Origin: Deltaproteobacteria bacterium | GTDB taxonomy: Bacteria; Desulfobacterota; Desulfuromonadia; Geobacterales; Pseudopelobacteraceae | DNA length: 58,136 bases | Direction of reading: 5' to 3' | Assembly (NCBI GenBank): GCA_021779135.1 | Contig: JAJYBH010000004.1 | Location: 1 to 58,136 of the forward strand | Shown: in pieces, positions 37,841-46,594 of the stretch | Numbering within the stretch: the stretch's first letter is position 1 | Layout of the letters: each line of letters begins with the position of its first letter | The notes under the pieces: generated by a model | The model's database searches: none | What the model was told of the DNA's origin: nothing | What the model saw: only the letters and a program-made list of their open reading frames with translations | Translations under genes and position numbers: made by a program

Positions 37841-37984
37841 CTACGAACAACCGCAGCTTGTTGCCTGCTCGCTGGTGTAGGAGAGTCTGAGTCCGCACTT
37901 CTGGCACCGCCAGAAGAGACCGCCTCAACCAGGCATCAGGATCATCTTGCCCTGGCAATCAGGGCAGGTTTTTTCGTTTTCCAT
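37841..37984 (-). CDS. 47-residue zinc-ribbon protein with in-frame UGA (candidate selenoprotein)
   Basis: A gene too short and, by ordinary rules, too broken to be called. From ATG 37984 (GGAGG 8 bases upstream) it reads MENEKTCPDCQGKMILMPG, then TGA (codon 20, 37927-37925), then GGLFWRCQKCGLRLSYTSEQ and ATSCGCS to TAG. The two halves supply CPDC (7-10) and CQKC (27-30), the paired knuckles of one zinc ribbon, plus a CxC tail; neither half makes sense alone. An 8-bp hairpin with a GGU loop follows the TGA and a terminator follows the TAG. The protein was not recognised as a named family; a redox or metal role for Sec20 is inference. Confidence 0.75.
37898..37916 (-). promoter_or_regulatory. 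SECIS hairpin after the zinc-ribbon UGA
   Basis: Minus strand CTTCTGGC-GGT-GCCAGAAG: a perfect 8-bp stem with loop GGU, the core that SelB reads in E. coli. Sixteen bases separate the TGA from the loop G, at the lower edge of the known range. This is the most canonical of the three hairpins. Confidence 0.75.
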
Positions 37985-38058
37985 GTCGGGGCCCTCCAGT
38001 GGTATTTTCGATAGAATACCGCTGTACGATCCCTGCTGTCAATATATGATTTCCCGTA

Positions 38059-38715
38059 TTATTGAATATGTATGTGCAGCCGTGCCACACCTTCAATGTC
38101 CGCCTCCATGACATCACCCGCCACCACCTGGCCAACGCCGGCCGGCGTACCGGTCAGGATCACATCCCCCGGCTGCAGGGTGAAGATGGCCGAAATATGG
38201 GCAATGATTCGCGGTACTCGATTGATCATGTCAGAGGAGCAGCCATCCTGGCGTAACGCGCCGTTCACCGAGAGGCGCAGATGCAGGTTGTGCGGATCTG
38301 GCACGGCCGAGGCCGGGACAAAATCCGACAGCGGGCAGGCCGTGTCGAAACCCTTGGCGATCTCCCAGGGAAGCCCCTTGGCCTTGAGCGAGTTCTGCAC
38401 ATCGCGCAGGGTCATGTCGATGGCCGTACCGTAGCCGGCAACACATTCCATGGCATTTTCAGCGGAGACGGCGCGACACTCCCGGCCGATCAGCACGGCC
38501 AGCTCCACCTCGTAGTGGCACTCCTGCGAGTACGGAGGTATGCGCACCGTATCACCGTCGCCGATGACGGCCGATGCCGGTTTCATGAACAGCACCGGCG
38601 CCGCCGGGGTCTCGTTGCCCAGCTCGCGGGCATGCTCGGCATAGTTTCGCGCCAGGCAGACGATCTTGCCGATGGGGAATTCCTGGCTGGTTGCGGGGAT
38701 GCGTGCGGTTTTCAT
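38059..38715 (-). CDS. Fumarylacetoacetate hydrolase family protein
   Basis: 218 residues, the short FAH fold (YcgM/FAHD1-like): KIVCLARNYAEHARELGNE, the metal-binding CHYEVELAVLIG, a conserved GYGTAIDMTLRD, and LQPGDVILTGTPAGVG near the end. Such enzymes hydrolyse or decarboxylate acylpyruvates or oxaloacetate with a divalent metal. AAGGAC precedes the ATG. It stands about 75 bases upstream of the small zinc-ribbon gene in the same direction. Substrate unknown. Confidence 0.9.
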   Translation of the reverse strand: MKTARIPATSQEFPIGKIVCLARNYAEHARELGNETPAAPVLFMKPASAVIGDGDTVRIPPYSQECHYEVELAVLIGRECRAVSAENAMECVAGYGTAIDMTLRDVQNSLKAKGLPWEIAKGFDTACPLSDFVPASAVPDPHNLHLRLSVNGALRQDGCSSDMINRVPRIIAHISAIFTLQPGDVILTGTPAGVGQVVAGDVMEADIEGVARLHIHIQ

Positions 38716-38887
38716 GGTGTGGTCCTTGTTATGGAGTGACGCAACAGGTTACCATTAAATGCTTGTGAAGTCCATGTGGGGTTCTAATTAGCTGCTTTGC
38801 GCTTGACCTGACGGGCGGCCTTATCGCCCGGTCATGGTCTGAGCGCTGGTTGAGCATTATGTCTTACCGGCCTGGAGGGCCGGATGG

Positions 38888-39289
38888 CTAACTCCCGGAA
38901 CTGATTTTTACGATGGCGAGCCCAGAAATGTCCTCAAAATGCCGATCCACTGTCAGTACAGAATAGTTATGCTCTAATGCCAGGGTGGCAATAATGATAT
39001 CGGATAACGGCAAGGTTTGTCCCTTTTTGCGCAGTTGAGACGACAATCGCCCAGCCTTGATCCAAAGTCCGTCTGTCATTTCCAGATGCGGTAAGGCCTG
39101 AAAGGCACTGAGCACAAGCGCTTCCTCTCCCGGACTTTTAATCCCCTGGAGAAGCTCGAACAGCACCACGCCGCAGGTAACAACCTCCCCCTGCAGAAGT
39201 CCGGCTTCCACTTTTTCAGCCATACCGGACGGTTTGCCTCTGAAAAAATCGATCCAGGCGCAGGTGTCGGGCAGGATTTTACTTACCAT
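38888..39289 (-). CDS. vapC: VapC-type PIN-domain toxin
   Basis: 133 residues. The acidic PIN residues are Asp in LPDTCAWIDFF, Glu in LFELLQG, Asp in LSDIIIATLA and Asp in LTVDRHFEDI. VapC toxins are Mg-dependent RNases that cut tRNA or rRNA. Start 39289 (GGGAG upstream) overlaps the antitoxin gene end by 11 bases; the longer open frame to 39409 is read through vapB and is not used. Confidence 0.9.
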   Translation of the reverse strand: MVSKILPDTCAWIDFFRGKPSGMAEKVEAGLLQGEVVTCGVVLFELLQGIKSPGEEALVLSAFQALPHLEMTDGLWIKAGRLSSQLRKKGQTLPLSDIIIATLALEHNYSVLTVDRHFEDISGLAIVKISSGS

Positions 39290-39512
39290 GATAGCGCTCC
39301 CGCTCCTCAGCCGCTTGCAACTCATTAGCCTCTTCCTGCTCCCAGTCGTACTCAATCTGAACCTTGCCGCGCAGATCAAGCAGGGCCTGCATCCTCTGGC
39401 GACGCACATAATCTTCCATGACCGTAATTATGGCCTTGGTCTTGGATTTTTGCCCGGAAAACTGCTGCACTTCTGCAATGAGGTCATCAGGTATGTTTAA
39501 AGTCGCACGCAT
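39279..39512 (-). CDS. vapB: VapB-type antitoxin
   Basis: 77 residues. The N-terminal ribbon-helix-helix-like part is MRATLNIPDDLIAEVQQFSG followed by SKTKAIITVMEDYV; the acidic, Trp-containing C-terminus (YDWEQEEANELQ) would wrap the toxin. GGGGG-rich sequence lies upstream of ATG 39512. Three ATGCGT repeats in front of the gene are the likely autoregulatory sites. Confidence 0.87.
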   Translation of the reverse strand: MRATLNIPDDLIAEVQQFSGQKSKTKAIITVMEDYVRRQRMQALLDLRGKVQIEYDWEQEEANELQAAEERERYHGK

Positions 39513-39530
39513 AATTTGCACCCCCATGGT

Positions 39531-39561
39531 ATGCGTTAACTATATGCGTATCATAATGCGT
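39531..39561. promoter_or_regulatory. vapBC operator: three ATGCGT direct repeats
   Basis: ATGCGT occurs at 39531, 39544 and 39556, with spacings of 13 and 12 bases, within 50 bases of the vapB ATG. About one helical turn separates the copies, which suits cooperative ribbon-helix-helix binding by VapB or VapBC. Confidence 0.6.
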
Positions 39562-39595
39562 AGTCAAGCCGGTTAATTGCCGGCGACAAAATCTA

Positions 39596-39635
39596 AAAGC
39601 CGTCCGATCAGACTAACGCTGAACCGGACGGCTTT
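39596..39635 (-). terminator. gpmI terminator
   Basis: AAAGCCGTCCG pairs with CGGACGGCTTT across an 18-base loop. On the minus strand it lies 31 bases after the gpmI stop and ends in T residues. Confidence 0.82.
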
Positions 39636-39665
39636 GATCTCATCAAGTATGTGCATCACCCGCTA

Positions 39666-41198
39666 TCAAAACAGGCTCTCCCCGGTCATTTCCCGCGGTT
39701 GAGGCAAGCCCAGCATCCGCAGCATGGTCGGCGCAATATCCGCCAGGCGGCCCCCTTCGCGCAGCTTGACCTCCTTGCGGCTGTCATCCACCAGCACCAG
39801 CCAGACCGGGTTGGTGGTGTGGGCGGTGAACGGCTCGCCGTTCGCGTCCTGCATCTGCTCGGCGTTGCCGTGGTCGGCAGTGATCAGCACCGCACCGCCC
39901 AGCTCGCGAATCCTGGCTACGATCCGGCCGGCGCAGGCGTCCACCGCCTCGACCGCCTTGATGGCCGCCGCCTCGACGCCGGTATGGCCGACCATATCGC
40001 AGTTAGCGAAGTTGAGGACGACCACGTCGTACAGATCCAGGTCCAGCAGCTTCATGAGCTTGTCCGTCACCTGGAAGGCGCTCATCTCCGGCTTCAGGTC
40101 ATAGGTGGCCACTTCCTGGGGGGAGGGGACCAGGGCCCGGTCCTCACCCGCGAAAGGGATCTCGACGCCGCCGTTGAAGAAGAAGGTGACGTGGGCGTAC
40201 TTCTCGGTCTCGGCGATGCGCAGCTGCTTCAGCCCCGCATGAGACAGAACACCTCCCAGAATGTTGGACAGCTCGGTAGCGGCAAAGGCGATCGGCAGCC
40301 CGAAGGTGGCGTCATACTCCGTCAGACAGACGTATCCGGACAATTTAGGCCAATAGCCGCGCTCGAACCCGTTAAAACCTTCCAGGGCCAGGGCACGGGT
40401 GATCTCGCGGGCCCGGTCGGAACGGAAGTTGAAAAAGATGAAACCGTCGCCGTCCCGCACCTGGCCGACCGGTGCGCCCTCCTCGCAGATCACGGCCGGG
40501 ACGACAAATTCGTCGTATATCCTGGAAGCATAGCTCTGCTCGATGGCGTCCTTCGATGACACGCGCAGCTCACCCAGTCCATGCACCATGGCGTTGTAGG
40601 CCTTTTCCACCCGGTCCCAGCGGCTGTCGCGGTCCATGGCATAGTAGCGTCCCATCACCGTGGCTATCCGGCCGCAGCCGATCCGCGCGATCTCCGCCTC
40701 CAGTTGCGCCAGATACTCGGCGCCGCTCTGGGGAGGGGTATCGCGGCCATCCAGCAGGCAATGGACAAACACCTCCGTCAAACCCTCGCGCTTGGCGAGC
40801 TCCAGGAGCGCATACAGGTGCGTGTTGTGGGAATGCACCCCGCCGTCCGAGAGCAGGCCGGAGAGGTGCAGCCTGCCTCCGGACGCCTTGACCTTGGCGA
40901 TGCAATCCAGCAGCACCGGATTGGTGAAAAAATCGCCATCCTGAATGGATTTGGTGACCCGGGTCAGTTCCTGGTAGACCACACGTCCGGCGCCGATATT
41001 GAGGTGACCGACCTCGGAATTGCCCATCTGTCCCTCGGGCAGGCCGACCGCCATGCCGGAGCAGTGGATCCGGGTATGCGGGTATTCGGCCAGCAGGCGC
41101 GAAAGGTTGGGGGTGTTTGCCAGGGCTACGGCGTTGTGGCTCGGGTTGGGGTTGATCCCCCAGCCGTCGAGGATCATCAGCAAGAGCGGTTTTTTCAT
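39666..41198 (-). CDS. gpmI: 2,3-bisphosphoglycerate-independent phosphoglycerate mutase
   Basis: 510 residues, alkaline phosphatase superfamily with two Mn ions. LLMILDGWG at the N-terminus holds the first metal Asp; [17 protein letters not shown] holds the catalytic phosphoserine; [19 protein letters not shown] and [11 protein letters not shown] are conserved. It interconverts 3- and 2-phosphoglycerate in glycolysis and gluconeogenesis. AAGGAT precedes the ATG. It is the last gene of a leftward run with rlmH, rsfS and nadD. Confidence 0.98.
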   Translation of the reverse strand: MKKPLLLMILDGWGINPNPSHNAVALANTPNLSRLLAEYPHTRIHCSGMAVGLPEGQMGNSEVGHLNIGAGRVVYQELTRVTKSIQDGDFFTNPVLLDCIAKVKASGGRLHLSGLLSDGGVHSHNTHLYALLELAKREGLTEVFVHCLLDGRDTPPQSGAEYLAQLEAEIARIGCGRIATVMGRYYAMDRDSRWDRVEKAYNAMVHGLGELRVSSKDAIEQSYASRIYDEFVVPAVICEEGAPVGQVRDGDGFIFFNFRSDRAREITRALALEGFNGFERGYWPKLSGYVCLTEYDATFGLPIAFAATELSNILGGVLSHAGLKQLRIAETEKYAHVTFFFNGGVEIPFAGEDRALVPSPQEVATYDLKPEMSAFQVTDKLMKLLDLDLYDVVVLNFANCDMVGHTGVEAAAIKAVEAVDACAGRIVARIRELGGAVLITADHGNAEQMQDANGEPFTAHTTNPVWLVLVDDSRKEVKLREGGRLADIAPTMLRMLGLPQPREMTGESLF

Positions 41199-41215
41199 GG
41201 AACTATCCTTTCGGA

Positions 41216-41674
41216 TCAGTGATGGTACGGTTCGTTATTCAGAATCGTAAAGGCCCGGTAGATCTGCTCCAGCAGGAAGACCCGCACCATCTGGTGGGTG
41301 AAGGTCATTTTTGACAGGGCCAGCAGGCGGCCTCTGCGGCGGAATTCTTCCGAAAACCCGTAGGCGCCTCCGATGGCAAAGACCAGTTCGCCGATGCCGG
41401 CGTCTCGCTGTTTGCCGATATAGGCCGCCAGACCGGGTGAATCCATCTGCTCGCCCCGCTCATCCAGCAGCAGCAGCGTAGCGCCGGGCGGGACCATTTT
41501 TTCCAGTCGCTCGCACTCGCGGCGGCGCATCTCTTCGGCCTCGGCGCCCTTCTCGTCACGGGCCTCGCCCAGCTCCAGCGGGACATAGCGCCGAATCCGG
41601 CCGGCGTACTCGCCGACAACCTCTTTGACCCACGGGTCGCGATTCTTGCCGACCCACAGAACGCGAAGTCTCAA
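41216..41674 (-). CDS. rlmH: 23S rRNA (pseudouridine-1915-N3) methyltransferase RlmH
   Basis: 152 residues, SPOUT methyltransferase. The C-terminal knot is visible as [44 protein letters not shown] and the ending YHH. It methylates a pseudouridine in helix 69 of the large ribosomal subunit. The ATG overlaps the rsfS stop by 4 bases, matching the usual rsfS-rlmH pairing. Confidence 0.97.
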   Translation of the reverse strand: MRLRVLWVGKNRDPWVKEVVGEYAGRIRRYVPLELGEARDEKGAEAEEMRRRECERLEKMVPPGATLLLLDERGEQMDSPGLAAYIGKQRDAGIGELVFAIGGAYGFSEEFRRRGRLLALSKMTFTHQMVRVFLLEQIYRAFTILNNEPYHH

Positions 41675-42090
41675 AAATCCGATTCCTTGCGGGCCTCGCG
41701 AATCGCTTGCGGCAATTCGAGCAGAGGCGCCATGCCCCAGAGACCGTCCAGGTCATAGTGGCGGCGCAGGTCGTTCTGGAAGATGTGCACCAGCACGTCG
41801 CCGTAATCCATGACGATCCACTTGCCCTCGGTAACCCCCTCGATGTCATTGACCTTTCCGTACTTTTTCAGCCCAGTGCGGATGTTGTCGGCTATGGCCT
41901 GGTTCTGCCGGTCAGAACTGCCGGAGATGATCACCAGAAAGTCGGCGATGGAGGAGACCCGGGAGATATCCAGGGCACGGATATCGTAGGCTTTTTTGTC
42001 ATAGGCCAGCTCGGCGCATTTCAGGGCGCGCTCTTCAGAGGTGAGGGTCAGTTTTTCGGGTGCGGCTTTGGTCGTTTTTTTCACTGTCAT
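41671..42090 (-). CDS. rsfS: Ribosomal silencing factor RsfS
   Basis: 139 residues. The core ALDISRVSSIADFLVIISGSSDRQNQAIADNI and WIVMDYGDVLVHIFQNDLRRHYDLDGLW is the RsfS/Iojap signature. It binds ribosomal protein L14 and prevents subunit joining on starvation. A Lys/Thr-rich tail of about 20 residues precedes the domain. It overlaps nadD by 4 bases. Confidence 0.97.
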   Translation of the reverse strand: MTVKKTTKAAPEKLTLTSEERALKCAELAYDKKAYDIRALDISRVSSIADFLVIISGSSDRQNQAIADNIRTGLKKYGKVNDIEGVTEGKWIVMDYGDVLVHIFQNDLRRHYDLDGLWGMAPLLELPQAIREARKESDF

Positions 42091-42731
42091 TCGGTATAGA
42101 TCCTTAGTTTCTTGATGTATGCTTCCACTGCGGGTGGGACAAGACCACTGATGGAGTTTCCGGCAGCCACCCGGCCACGGATTCCGGTAGATGAGATATC
42201 CAGGGGGCGCCCCTTCAGAAAGTACACCTGCTGACCTGAGGCGTGCTGCAGCCTGTTCAGTGTCTTACTATAACTGAACTCCCCCCTGATGGCAACCGGC
42301 AGGGCCTCCAGCGGGGCTACGACAGGCCGCCCCGGCCGTTCGACCACGATCAGGTTGCACATACGGAAAATTTCCGCGTAACGATGCCACAGGCCGATCT
42401 CAAAAAATGAGTCGCTGCCGATAATGAAGAACAGCTTGTCGTCGGGACGCTGGTCGGCAAAGGAATGAATAGTGTCGATGGAGTATGATTTCCCCTCGCG
42501 CCGGCCCTCGATATCCGACAACTCGAAAGAGGGATTATCAGCAATAGCCAGCCTGACCATCTCGCAGCGCCGGTCAAACGGCACCTCACCGGCCAGCGGC
42601 TTATGGGGCGGGTCAGCGGCCGGGATGAACAGCACCCGGTCGAGCCGGCACAACTCCCGCGCCTCTTCCGCGATGCGCAGATGGGCACAATGTACCGGAT
42701 TGAATGTGCCTCCCATCAGGCCGATGTTCAT
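42087..42731 (-). CDS. nadD: Nicotinate-nucleotide adenylyltransferase NadD
   Basis: 214 residues. GLMGGTFNPVHCAHLRIAEEA holds the nucleotidyltransferase (T/H)xGH-like site, and ISSTGIRGRVAAG is the C-terminal motif. It makes nicotinic acid adenine dinucleotide in NAD synthesis. Its ATG overlaps the stop of the MshEN gene; rsfS and rlmH follow, the common nadD-rsfS-rlmH order. Confidence 0.97.
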   Translation of the reverse strand: MNIGLMGGTFNPVHCAHLRIAEEARELCRLDRVLFIPAADPPHKPLAGEVPFDRRCEMVRLAIADNPSFELSDIEGRREGKSYSIDTIHSFADQRPDDKLFFIIGSDSFFEIGLWHRYAEIFRMCNLIVVERPGRPVVAPLEALPVAIRGEFSYSKTLNRLQHASGQQVYFLKGRPLDISSTGIRGRVAAGNSISGLVPPAVEAYIKKLRIYTE

Positions 42732-43852
42732 GTTATCAGGATCTTGTTCTTGAGGATCAGCATTTCAAATGCCAGTGAAGCCTTGCGCACCAGCTTCTGC
42801 AGTTCGGCCAGGCGACGGCCGAGAGACTCCATGTCGGCCGTAACCAGAACGACCGCCACCACCTTGCTCAGCATGACCACCGGCAGGACCAGCAGTGAGG
42901 TTTCCGGGCGGAGGTTCAGAATCTTGAGGATCTCCCGGTTCTCATGCGTGCTGATCAGGGTCCCCATGGAAAAGCTCCTGCTTTCCACCACGTCGCGCAG
43001 CACCGAGGGCTTGCTCAGGAGCAGGTTCAGATCGGCAAAGCCGGTGACCCGTTCGCCGTTGCTGACCCCGCGCCATCCGACGGCGCTGTTGCCTCTCACG
43101 ATAAAAAGCGCGCCGGCGGTAAACTCCTGTCCCAGGTAATTGATGAACACATTCGCCACGTCATCGCGGGTTCGGGCGGCTGCAAAATCCAGCGAGAGGC
43201 GGTCAACCGTATATTTGCCCAAGGTCTCCGGCGAGAGAAACAGATCATCCTGGCCATCGCCGGGCAGATTGGCAAAACCTTCGAATTCCGCCGGGATGGT
43301 GACGTTGAGCAGTTCGCCGGTCTCGGTAAAGGCCGGCATGGTAATTGTGGCCGATTTGACTGTTTCCGTGGCCACTGTCCGGCGGCGCTGTTCGGCTACC
43401 ATCTGGTAGCGAACCTGGCCGCTGCTGAGCTGGTAATAGTAGTCCAATGCCCATGATATCTGGACATCCGGGGCAATGAACGGCAGCACCACATGCCCGG
43501 TGGCAAAGCCGATCTCTTCGATGGCCTTGAAATCGGTTGGATCGGTCATGGCCAGACTCAGGCGATTGCCTTCGAGCTTTATCGGCACGACATGGTGCGT
43601 CTCGACCAGGTCGCGGGGAAATGCATAGATAAGATCTTTGGGGACTCCCGCCAGCTCCTTGTGGCTGACGCAGGGGACTCCCAGCTTTTTACTCAGGAGT
43701 TGTGCCAGGGCATTTTCATCAACATAGCCCATCTCCACCAGACTGCTTCCCAGCCTGATGCCATAGATCACCTGGTTTTTGAGCGCCTCTTCCAGTTGCC
43801 CGGGAGTAACCATCTTTTCATTAAGGAGCAGTTCTCCGAGTTTCAGTGCCAT
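42728..43852 (-). CDS. MshEN (GspE/PilB N-terminal) domain protein with a GAF-like C-terminal region
   Basis: 374 residues. Residues 1-150 match the type II secretion/pilus ATPase N-terminal domain (LGELLLNEKMVTPGQLEEAL, LSKKLGVPCV, VVPIKLEGNRLSLAMTDPTD), which in other proteins binds c-di-GMP or positions the ATPase. No Walker motif follows; instead residues 200-374 look like a GAF-type sensor (TRDDVANVFINYLGQEFTAGALFIVRGN...). It sits between gspN and nadD. Inference: a regulator of the adjacent secretion or pilus system, perhaps by c-di-GMP. GGAGG lies 4 bases before the ATG. Confidence 0.8.
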   Translation of the reverse strand: MALKLGELLLNEKMVTPGQLEEALKNQVIYGIRLGSSLVEMGYVDENALAQLLSKKLGVPCVSHKELAGVPKDLIYAFPRDLVETHHVVPIKLEGNRLSLAMTDPTDFKAIEEIGFATGHVVLPFIAPDVQISWALDYYYQLSSGQVRYQMVAEQRRRTVATETVKSATITMPAFTETGELLNVTIPAEFEGFANLPGDGQDDLFLSPETLGKYTVDRLSLDFAAARTRDDVANVFINYLGQEFTAGALFIVRGNSAVGWRGVSNGERVTGFADLNLLLSKPSVLRDVVESRSFSMGTLISTHENREILKILNLRPETSLLVLPVVMLSKVVAVVLVTADMESLGRRLAELQKLVRKASLAFEMLILKNKILIT

Positions 43853-43877
43853 CGTCCCTCCAGAAAAAGTTCTATGT

Positions 43878-44720
43878 CTAGAGTATTTCCGGTTTCAACA
43901 GTGTTCCCTTGATGGGCACCCGGTACACGCCGGGTGAGGCCATGAACTTGGCCATCAACAGGAAAACCAGCTTCTGTTTTTCAAGAAACTCCGGCTTGGG
44001 CATGATCTCCAGCACCATGTCAAGCGGTGCGGACTCGGCATTCACACCCTGGGGAATATCTCCCGACAGACGCATGTAGACGCCTTCACCCTGCAGGGTC
44101 AGGCTTTCCAGACGAACCCTTCCGTCAGTGACCCGAACCATCCCCTTGGAAGTCAGGTTATCCGCATCAGGCAGGGAAAATGCACCCATCCTGATACCGG
44201 AAAAGCCCAACTGCCTGATTTCCAGCTTCAGCTCGCCGCTCCAACCTTTTGGGCCGCGCGTGACAAGCCCTTCACTCCAGAGGCTGCCGCCAAACCTGGC
44301 GCCCAGTATTGTCTTGAACAGGGGAAATTGACTCAACTCAAGCTTGTCCGCGCTAACCTGCAGCGTCTGCAGGCCGGTGAGCCGCTGTTCAATGACTATT
44401 TGGCCGGCCCCCAGGTTGGCCGTGGATGCAAGCACGAGGCGTCCGACCAGCAATTTCAGCAGCAGCGGTCTGACCGCTACGTGGTCAAAGTGGAGCAATG
44501 GCCCCTGTTGTGATGAGAGCAGCGCGTCATCCCAGGCCAGGCCGGGCAGGATGGTTTTGTGAGCCGTCGGCGTCAGGGACAGGCCCTGGGTTGAGAGGAC
44601 CTGGTCGATAGCCGCATTGATGCGGCGTGTCGGGAAAAAGATGTAGGCACAAACAACGAACAGGCAGAAGCCTGCAATGGTCAACACCGCACCGCGCACC
44701 AGGCCGGGGCGCACCTTCAC
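43878..44720 (-). CDS. gspN: Type II secretion system protein GspN
   Basis: 280 residues, GTG start overlapping the gspM stop. One N-terminal membrane helix (RGAVLTIAGFCLFVVCAYIFF) is followed by an AsmA-like, beta-rich periplasmic domain (GAGQIVIEQRLTGLQTLQVSADKL), the GspN pattern. It is the last of the gspH-N set and helps assemble the type II secretion envelope machine. Family similarity is moderate, position makes it firm. Confidence 0.85.
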   Translation of the reverse strand: MKVRPGLVRGAVLTIAGFCLFVVCAYIFFPTRRINAAIDQVLSTQGLSLTPTAHKTILPGLAWDDALLSSQQGPLLHFDHVAVRPLLLKLLVGRLVLASTANLGAGQIVIEQRLTGLQTLQVSADKLELSQFPLFKTILGARFGGSLWSEGLVTRGPKGWSGELKLEIRQLGFSGIRMGAFSLPDADNLTSKGMVRVTDGRVRLESLTLQGEGVYMRLSGDIPQGVNAESAPLDMVLEIMPKPEFLEKQKLVFLLMAKFMASPGVYRVPIKGTLLKPEIL

Positions 44721-45265
44721 CTGGTCTGACCGGGCGCCGGCTTGAGCAGGGCGATCGTCATGGCCAGATCGAATCGTGACGGGTCGTCGAAACGCACCCG
44801 CAGATTGACTTTTTTCAGCGAGATAGGACGGCTGCCCTTTTCGAGCCGGTAGATCAGATTGACGGCCTCGTTGGCAGTCAGTCCCTCGATGCGCACATCG
44901 GCCGTATCTTCAATGACACCGTTATGTTCTTCGCCCTTGAGCGGTGCAATCTTGACACCCTTGCCCTTGATGCCGATCTCATCGATGATCTTGGCCAGGG
45001 AGTCATCCGGCCGCAGCATGGCCATCCGGCCGGCCTGCTGGTCGGCGATCCTTTTTGCCGAGAGGTAGGCGGCCTTGAGCGGCAGAAGCTCCTTGAGCAC
45101 CGCTTCGCGCGCGGCCCGCTTGCGTTCCAGTTCGGCTGTCTTGGCTGCCAGGGCCGACCACCCCAGGACAACCGCCAGCAGCACGATCAGGGCGTATCCG
45201 CACCAGAGCCGGCTGCGACGGTCCAGGTCACGCCAGATGTCGATAAGGTTGGCAGGGGATATCAT
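44717..45265 (-). CDS. gspM: Type II secretion system protein GspM
   Basis: 182 residues. A short cytosolic part, one membrane helix (LWCGYALIVLLAVVLGWSALA), a coiled coil (residues 45-75), and a ferredoxin-like periplasmic domain with GLTANEAVNLIYRLEKG and RPISLKKVNLRVRFDD. GspM forms the inner-membrane platform with GspL. It overlaps gspL by 4 bases and gspN by 4 bases. Confidence 0.88.
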   Translation of the reverse strand: MISPANLIDIWRDLDRRSRLWCGYALIVLLAVVLGWSALAAKTAELERKRAAREAVLKELLPLKAAYLSAKRIADQQAGRMAMLRPDDSLAKIIDEIGIKGKGVKIAPLKGEEHNGVIEDTADVRIEGLTANEAVNLIYRLEKGSRPISLKKVNLRVRFDDPSRFDLAMTIALLKPAPGQTR

Positions 45266-46575
45266 CTTGCAGACTCCTTGAGTGTTCCGGACAACGAGAA
45301 GCTTGCCGTGCCATCGGGACGGCTCTTGATTTCTCCCACATCGACCCGCGTCATCAGACCGGACAGGGCTGACTTGAATTCGTTGACCGACTGGGCGGAA
45401 CGGGCATCGCCTTTAACCCGCAGGGTGCGCCCCTCCACTTCGGCCTCGAACAGACCGTTGATGGTGGTCCCCTTTGCCTCGGCCAACTGCCTGAGCACAT
45501 CCAGGACAGAGCTGGAATTCTCGCTGCCGCTCAGTTTTCTGATCTCTCCCTTTACCTCGGACAGTTCGTCCACCGCCTTGGTTCGCGTCGGGAATATCTC
45601 ACGATAGATCGACGAGATCGAGACATTCAGCGATGCTATATCAGCGCGGGCCGAGCGGTACTGCAGCCCCTTGGATACAAACAGCAAAAGCACAACCAGG
45701 GTCGCCAGGATCGCGGTGACAATCAGTTTTTTTCGCAGCCGGGCATCACCCGTTGACCAGGCCAGGTCGCCCCGCCGGAAATCGGGCAGCGACCCGGCAT
45801 GACAGGCTCGGGCCACGGCATGCAGACCGGCCAGCTGTTGGAAGGTATCCTCGTTTCTGAACATCAGCACCAGGTCATCCGGCAGTTGCAGAAGCTCCGC
45901 TTCGAGCGGGAGATCTCCTCCCCCGGCCAGGGATTCCGCCTGTTCGCCAAATACGATCAGTTGTTGCGGCAGCCGCGTGCCGGCCATCTCCAGGGCCGAC
46001 AGCGTCGCCCGCAGTTGTTTGTATGGGTCGGCGGCATCAAAGGAGCGCACGAAAGAAAGCCGGCCCTCCGCGATAATGGCCAGGGCGCTGCCGTCGCTCA
46101 CGGCACAATCGAGTAGAATCCCGGGCAGTGACGGCCAGGCAAAGGGGGCTGAGCTGACGATCTGCGGTTCACAGCCCGCCTCGCGGAATACGTCGACCGG
46201 ATGTGCAATCTCGCTCCGTTTGGCCCACAGGGCCAGATAGGTCCCGTCTCCGGCCGGAAGCGCATCGAAGACCACCTCTTCAGCAGGCAGGGCGATCTCG
46301 CCCTGAAGGTGTGCCGGCAGCACCTCACGTACCTTGCGCAGGTCCGTCAGAGGCAGCTCGACCACCCGCTGGGCGAATAGGGCCGGCGGCAGGCAGATGA
46401 CCACCCGCGGCGAGCCGCTGATGCCCTCGGCTATCTTCGCGGCAACCGCGGCCAGGTCGTTTTCATTGTCCAGCGGAAACGACGCAGCCCCGCCCAGTGC
46501 GGCAGAGCGTCCGGAAATTTCGAAGCGGGCCGCCGTTACCTGGTGTTCAGTGATATCGATTATCAGATATTCCAT
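45262..46575 (-). CDS. gspL: Type II secretion system protein GspL (PilM/actin-like)
   Basis: 437 residues. The N-terminal part is an actin-like cytosolic domain (MEYLIIDITEHQVTAARFEI, VVICLPPALFAQRVVELPL), followed by one membrane helix (KLIVTAILATLVVLLLFVSKG) and a periplasmic ferredoxin-like domain. It links the secretion ATPase to the pseudopilus. Start 46575 follows AGGA at 6 bases and gives the normal N-terminus; the open frame reaches 46731 without support. Confidence 0.88.
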   Translation of the reverse strand: MEYLIIDITEHQVTAARFEISGRSAALGGAASFPLDNENDLAAVAAKIAEGISGSPRVVICLPPALFAQRVVELPLTDLRKVREVLPAHLQGEIALPAEEVVFDALPAGDGTYLALWAKRSEIAHPVDVFREAGCEPQIVSSAPFAWPSLPGILLDCAVSDGSALAIIAEGRLSFVRSFDAADPYKQLRATLSALEMAGTRLPQQLIVFGEQAESLAGGGDLPLEAELLQLPDDLVLMFRNEDTFQQLAGLHAVARACHAGSLPDFRRGDLAWSTGDARLRKKLIVTAILATLVVLLLFVSKGLQYRSARADIASLNVSISSIYREIFPTRTKAVDELSEVKGEIRKLSGSENSSSVLDVLRQLAEAKGTTINGLFEAEVEGRTLRVKGDARSAQSVNEFKSALSGLMTRVDVGEIKSRPDGTASFSLSGTLKESAR

Positions 46576-46594
46576 GGAATTTCCTGTTCTGCTG

